Shown: positions 59,060 through 64,000 of the stretch, in pieces
Numbering within the stretch: the stretch's first letter is position 1
Layout: every line of letters begins with the position of its first letter
Assembly (NCBI GenBank): GCA_949128115.1
Contig: OX421962.1
Location: forward strand, 13,405,262-13,469,261
Direction of reading: 5' to 3'
DNA length: 64,000 nucleotides
DNA from: Anaspis maculata
Lineage: Eukaryota > Arthropoda > Insecta > Coleoptera > Scraptiidae
Made by a program: the position numbers and the translations under genes
The notes under the pieces: generated by a model
The model's input: the letters and a program-made list of their open reading frames with translations, nothing else
Told to the model about the DNA's origin: nothing
Databases searched by the model: none

Positions 59060-60820
59060 GCACCACTTGACAGACATCATAAGAGATAACTTCGTCTATG
59101 AAATTCGAGACCAAGATCTGTGTGAGATGGTGATGATCAAAAACCCAGTCGACATCAGCGACGCACTGACTCAGGCGATCTTCATTGAGGGAGTCAAAGA
59201 GGTTTGCAGTTGTCAAGTCAAGGAGGTGGGCGTTGAGGAGTCCGGAGGTACTTACTGCCGAAAAATCGATCGAGGAAATGTATGAGGAAATCCTCAACTC
59301 ATTATTGTCTCGGAACAATTCCCAAGACTAGCCAAAACCTGAAGAAAGGTCGCGTTGCTTCGGATGTGAAAAACTAGGACATCTTCGTCGAGACTGCAGG
59401 CAACAGTACCGTTCAGCAGACTGTTCCATGCTAGAACGGGGAGATGCTGATCGATGAAGTCAACATCGTCTTGGAAAGAGTCATGGCAATGGCAACACGG
59501 ATGATCTTTCTCGAAGACCACGCAACAAGGACTACAGGTACGGCAAGAGTGTGAACCAGCAGATTGGCAGCAGCGCGAGGACCCAGCCATCGGTTCACTT
59601 GCTGGAAGAAAGTAACTTGGCCAGGACAGAGTAACAGTAATATTCGAGAATGAGCTGCTGAAGAGAGTCTGGAAGAGTCCTGATGAGAAGAAGGAGAGGG
59701 TCCAGTTGGTGCTTCCCAAGAAGAGAGTGAAAGAAGTCCCGAAGGAGATGCACGATGGCGTCACTGGAGGGCGCCTTGGGGTGAACAAGACGTTGGCCAA
59801 GGTGCGCGAGCGGTTCTACTGGGTGAACTGCCGGAACGACGTGGAAACATTGTGTCGCCAGTGCGAGATTTGTGCGGCCAGCAAAGGACCAAAAACTTGC
59901 AGCCGAGAGGAGCTGGAAACTTACAATGTTGGAAGGCCTTTTGAACGCATCGCGATCGATGTGGCTGACCCGTTCCCCTCAACGGAAGATGGCAGCAAAT
60001 ACATCCTGGTTGCCATAGACTACTTCAACAAGTGTCCGGAAGCGTACGCCCTACCCAACCGATAGCTTCTACAGTGGCGAGGGTGCTGGTGGATGATTTG
60101 ATTAGCCGTTTCGGAGTACCTCTGGGATCACACTCAGACCAGGAACGAAACTTTGAATCCAACACGTGTTCCAGGGTGTCTGTACTCTACTTGGGATACA
60201 GAAGACTAGGACGACACCCCTTCACCCACGGTCCGACGAAATGATTGAACGGTTCAACAGGACGATGGAGTAGCGTCAACGACCTGTCAAAGGTCGTTGA
60301 CGAGCATCAGCGAGACTGGGGTCGTGATCTGCCAATATTTCTAATGGCGTATCGCGCTGCCATTCACGACACCACGGGAGAAACACCGGCACGTGTCCAT
60401 TTTGGCCCAGAGCTTTGCTTCTCTGCGATTTACAATTTGGCACGCCAGAGAATGATCCTGAAGACATTCCCGAATACGTCGACGACCTGAGGCAAAGAAT
60501 GTGCGTCATCCACGAGTTGGTTCAGAAACGGATTTGAGTCGCCACCGATAGAATGAAGACGCGCTACGACTTGGAGGCTAACTTCACGGAATTTAAAGCA
60601 GGAGACCTGGTCTGGTTGTACAATCCTCAACGCCAAAAAAGAAGGTCTCCAAAGTTTTATCCGTCGAGGGAAGGACCGTACACGGTGGTCAAGAGGAATG
60701 ATGACGTCGTGTATAAAATCCAGCGAGCCCCGAGAGCCAAGATCAGAGTTGTCCACCTTGATCGCCTTGCACGTTACTCGGGAAGTAACTGTGAGGCTAT
60801 TCGGGACGAACAGGCTTAAG
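59060..60820 (+). pseudogene. deleted Gypsy gag-integrase remnant
   Basis: The gag part ends with a CCHC knuckle (CFGCEKLGHLRRDC, near 59356). Protease, reverse transcriptase and RNase H are missing. Integrase follows in several frames: GRLGVNKTLAKVRERFYWVN, CRQCEICAASKGP (zinc region), ERIAIDVADPFP (first Asp), SRFGVPLGSHSDQERNF (second Asp region), then MAYRAAIHDTTGETPARVHFG and the chromodomain-like tail FKAGDLVWLYNPQRQK and GPYTVVKR. Stops at about 60063 and 60242 and frame changes show it is dead. Confidence 0.85.
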
Positions 60821-60830
60821 AAGGGGGCAG

Positions 60831-61362
60831 TGTTACGAGCAGCGATACTAGAGAACACGCGATCTTTCTCTTTCCATTAGGTCGCAGTGTGAGAGTTTGG
60901 AGCTCTAGTGCATTCCAGAACATGCGTTTGGCCCATGGAACTGAATGAAAACTTCAACAGTGAGTTCAGATACATGTGTTCATTTTGGCGGAGGTGACGT
61001 TCACCGCACGTTGGTAAAGCTCGCTAAATGTGTAGGATTTTTCGGGAGTCGCCTAGAAATCGTATGCCGGGTCACTGTGGAATTTGCTGGAGAACATATG
61101 GAATATTCGAGATCAATAGTCGCAGATATATAAAGCACCGATAATCAGCCTATGGAGTAGTATTGAACTGGAAGTGATCGAGAACGATGGAAGCGAGAGT
61201 ACCAGCGATATTCCAGCGATATTCCCAAGCGCAATAATTATTGCTGAAGTGTATTTATTGTAGTACGCAGAAAAAAAACAGTGTATGTTTTGAAAAGATC
61301 GTCTCAATTATAATTGAACCCGTACGCGAACGTCTACGTTCAGTACGAACCCGTACGTAACA
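60831..61362 (+). repeat. 3' LTR of the deleted Gypsy element
   Basis: 532 bp, begins TGTTACG and ends CGTAACA. A purine-rich AAGAAGGGGGCAG precedes it. ATAC follows (61363-61366), the second copy of a 4-bp target duplication. Confidence 0.85.
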
Positions 61363-61499
61363 ATACCTACGTCTCAATCCGACAGCCCAATTAAAGCTCC
61401 TTGAAGGCGCGCGGCGGTACTTGGGTGACCACTCCTGAAACAGGCTATCCAACCAAAATATCTAGAGATCTGCCCAATCGAGACAAGGCAGAAGGTTAG

Positions 61500-61637
61500 A
61501 ATAAGTCACGTCCGCCCAGGAAGACTGACGGAACGTGCTGGATTTGCGAAAGAGTGGGACATAACGCGGCATCTTGCATCTTGTCGACAGAGCTAGGTCA
61601 CCACCAAAAGAGAGTCTCATTGCTGACTTTTCCTTGA
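61500..61637 (+). pseudogene. gag zinc-knuckle remnant
   Basis: One frame reads TCWICERVGHNAASC, a CCHC nucleocapsid-type knuckle, then runs to a stop near 61636. It lies outside the 3' LTR and is a trace of another retroelement. Confidence 0.5.
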
Positions 61638-62109
61638 AAATTTTTCACTAATACTTCATAAGGGGATTCAACAAAAAGGCCTGAAATGAGTCGAAGTCAG
61701 TATTGAGCTAAGAGGTTGATTTTCCTTTTCACAAACTTTGACCAAGAAACCAATTTGATTTTGGTTGATTCGGATCCGGACGGACCGTATGTAAGTTTCC
61801 GTATGTGAAACTTCACGGAGTTGGAACGAGGCTATCAGGCTCTGGCACTCTTGAATTATTTCCCTCAACTTACTGTCCTGGACTTTTTACGGTCGATTCG
61901 GAACAATCTGTGTAGTGCTAAGGAAAAAGAGTACTTTGGAGTTGTGTGGATTATGTAGAAGTTTTGTGCTCGCGTCAGGGAAGTCAATCCAACGTAGTCA
62001 TGGACCCTTTCGTTTCAAAATGGCCACACAAACTCAACGATTCTAGCCTTCGCCTCCAGCTGTACCAAGTCTCTCTGAATCTGGATTCCATTTGGGGAGT
62101 TAGTGAAAC

Positions 62110-63050
62110 ATAGTTTTACCTCACGTAGGCCTTATTATTCGGCCCATTGTTCCCCTCTTTCGGACCAGACGGACTCACCGAGCCGCAATGGGGTACCTGG
62201 ATGTTTGAGATGGTCGGTCCATCCAAGCACTGGGGCCGACAAGAGCACCGTTGGCCTAGACTCCGTCTGCCACCCCTAAACCGCAGGTGCGGATGTCCGA
62301 TACATTCACGCTCCCTGCGCCGGTACGTTCCTGACTTCGTCAGCCTCTCGACCACATTGCCGGTTTTCCTCTACACATCGCCGTGCCGCCGGCTGGAGGC
62401 ATATATACTCGGGGGGTTTGTCTAAGACCACCCGAGGAGGAGTTTCAGACCAGCTTCAAATCAGAATTAAAACGCCTTGTCTCCCATCCAACCCATGGTA
62501 GCGGCCAGCTTCGCTACAGTCAAGTTATCACCCGACTGGAGCGGCCTACTACACGCTTCGTCCTCTTTGTACCAAGCCCATTTCACTGAACTGAATGAAA
62601 CGCCATTATTTTTCTCCTCGCTCATGTAACCAAGAACGCAAGGCAAGTTAAATGGCGGTCCATCGTTAATGATCATTGAGCTTTATAATGTGTCTGGGGA
62701 CTCAAGGGTATCGGACGGAATCTGGATTCAGGATTTATTTGGTGGGGGGGTTAATGGAACATTGTTCCACCTGGCACGTAGGTCCCGCTATTCGGCCCAC
62801 TGTATTCTTTCCCAGACCAGCCGTACTCACTGAGTCACAATGTGGTGCCTGGATGTTTGATGGTAAGTCCATCCAAGCACTGGGACCAAAAAGCGCACGG
62901 TTGACCTGATTTCTGTCTTCAACTTCCGGCGTAGGTGAGGATGTCCGACACTCCGTCGATTTTCCTCTACACATTGCTGTACTGCCGGTTGCAAGCGTGA
63001 TGTACTCGGAGGGTTTGCCCATGACCATGACCATCATAGTCGTCTTCGTC
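62110..63050. repeat. two direct copies of a GC-rich block
   Basis: Two diverged copies (about 62125-62440 and 62778-63040) share 'tattcggccca', 'ctggatgtttgat', 'ccatccaagcactggg', 'gatgtccga' and 'ctctacacat.gc.gt.c.gccgg'. Open frames in both orientations are not conserved between the copies, so I do not call genes. It could be a duplicated gene relic or repeat. Confidence 0.6.
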
Positions 63051-63713
63051 ATAAATCAAGTGGGCGCTATTTTTGCTGCTAGTGTAATATAGTGTTATCC
63101 TCCGTGTTATCCAGAAATGTCACTTTTTGATTGTGAAGCACATTATAGAATAGAGGGCAGAAACTTCTATAGTGCATCAAAGCCGGTAAAGAAAAAAACA
63201 TCAATTCATTATTCGAATAATAATTATCTCGAAATTATTCTTTCGTTCTGCCTTGTGAGAAGGCGATTCTTTCGAAATTCGTCATAATTTGGTTTCTCAT
63301 CGCAAGAGTTTCTAGGTATTAAAAAAAAAGAGACGAGTTCAATACATGGTCATTGTGGTATTATTCCACTTGCCTCCGCCATCTTGAATCTTGACAGTTC
63401 TCTTATCTCGAGGTTTGGATTTTGTTGTCTATTTATTTAGCTAATCAGTAATACCAAGTTTGTTGCAATCGGATAAAAAACAAATATTTGACGAGAAAAA
63501 TAAAACAGTTCAGTTTTTTTTTGACTTACCCGAACGTGCGACATACATCATGTTGAAAAAATTTTTTTTCGTTATGATGTCCGCATTACCACTTCATCAA
63601 ATTTTGCCCAGTGTAAGATGATGATATTACTAGTGTGTATACAAAAAATCATGGAGTGGTAATGCGGACATCATGCCAAGCCCAAAATCCGCCCAAACCC
63701 GATAGTGTCCTTT

Positions 63714-64000
63714 CTGATTTTCGGATTAATTCAAAATCTGTAGCTCCAAACTATTCTCTACCTGGTAAAAAAATCAAATTACTCAGAATCATCATGGAAG
63801 TACATAAAAAATGAATATCTCACTGTTATAATTATCTGTTTTTTGAACAGTTCTGGTCTAATACTCAGACATCTCAAAATGTTCTATTTCTTCTACTGAG
63901 AAATAGATCGAATTTGATCTTGCCTTCTGGTATAATACGAAGACATTTCAACATGTCCCAATTTTGCAACAAATCTGATTTGGAAATTTCAAGTTGTCCT
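63714..64000. other. no gene seen
   Basis: AT-rich DNA after the right inverted repeat. No feature recognised. Confidence 0.4.

Larger units (their letters stand above)
57425..63713. mobile_element. 6.3-kb block bounded by perfect 34-bp inverted repeats
   Basis: Bases 57425-57458 (AAAGGACACTATCGGGTTTG and on to GGGC) are the exact reverse complement of 63680-63713. Inside the right end is a further hairpin (63574-63674, ATGATGTCCGCATTACCACT and its complement). No transposase is recognised; the contents are a deleted Gypsy copy, a gag remnant and a GC-rich duplication. No target duplication is visible next to the repeats. Confidence 0.65.

Noticed and set aside
56470..63713. A target duplication around the 34-bp inverted repeats
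   Set aside because: The flanks (cttc on the left, ctga on the right) do not match at any length beyond chance.

Overview
The window is eukaryotic nuclear DNA, almost certainly from an arthropod and probably an insect. It is AT-rich, has intron-type splice signals, and contains Ty3/Gypsy and BEL/Pao retrotransposons, LINEs, THAP-domain DNA transposons and many hairpin elements. Recurrent 'aggtacctacc'-like runs recall some hemipteran genomes, but I cannot name the species. Only one segment looks like a host gene: a GC-rich terminal exon at 15869-16956 with poly(A) signals after it. Nearly everything else is mobile or repetitive DNA.

Layout. 1-15868 is non-coding, with a tRNA-like SINE candidate (2391-2485), three large fold-back inverted repeats (3493-4400; 7893-9342 with 545-bp arms; 11728-13945 with about 1,030-bp arms), smaller hairpin elements, and a 1.7-kb satellite (5180-6880) packed with perfect heat-shock-element motifs. 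15869-16956 is the host exon. 17196-18188 is a 330-bp unit repeated three times, each copy holding a hairpin. 19430-20440 holds tandem arrays, one with repeated YY1/Pho-like motifs.

24640-44000 is a nested stack. A decayed LINE (24640-26160, minus) abuts an ISL2EU-type DNA transposon. That element has a THAP-DDE transposase gene on the plus strand (exons 26205-26454 and 31834-33143) and a SWIM/YqaJ nuclease-like gene on the minus strand (42286-43625). The transposase intron contains a 129-bp hairpin element, into which a 5.1-kb Gypsy element with identical LTRs has inserted (26646-31744, TSD GTAAT). A BEL/Pao element (33828-42262, TSD ACTAT) lies 23 bp past a splice donor of the YqaJ gene. 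The BEL element is itself split inside its reverse transcriptase by a 930-bp DNA transposon (37571-38500, TSD AT), which carries a captured piece of an R1-like LINE.

44000-57425 holds two more THAP relics, a tandem array of about eight degenerate copies of a retroviral-type integrase core (50235-52010), and a second LINE fragment (56470-57426, minus). 57425-63713 is bounded by perfect 34-bp inverted repeats and contains a deleted Gypsy element (58469-61362, TSD ATAC) whose 5' end holds a hAT-like hairpin element. The genes do not form a host pathway. The region is best read as a record of successive insertions whose relative order can be read from the breaks and target-site duplications.
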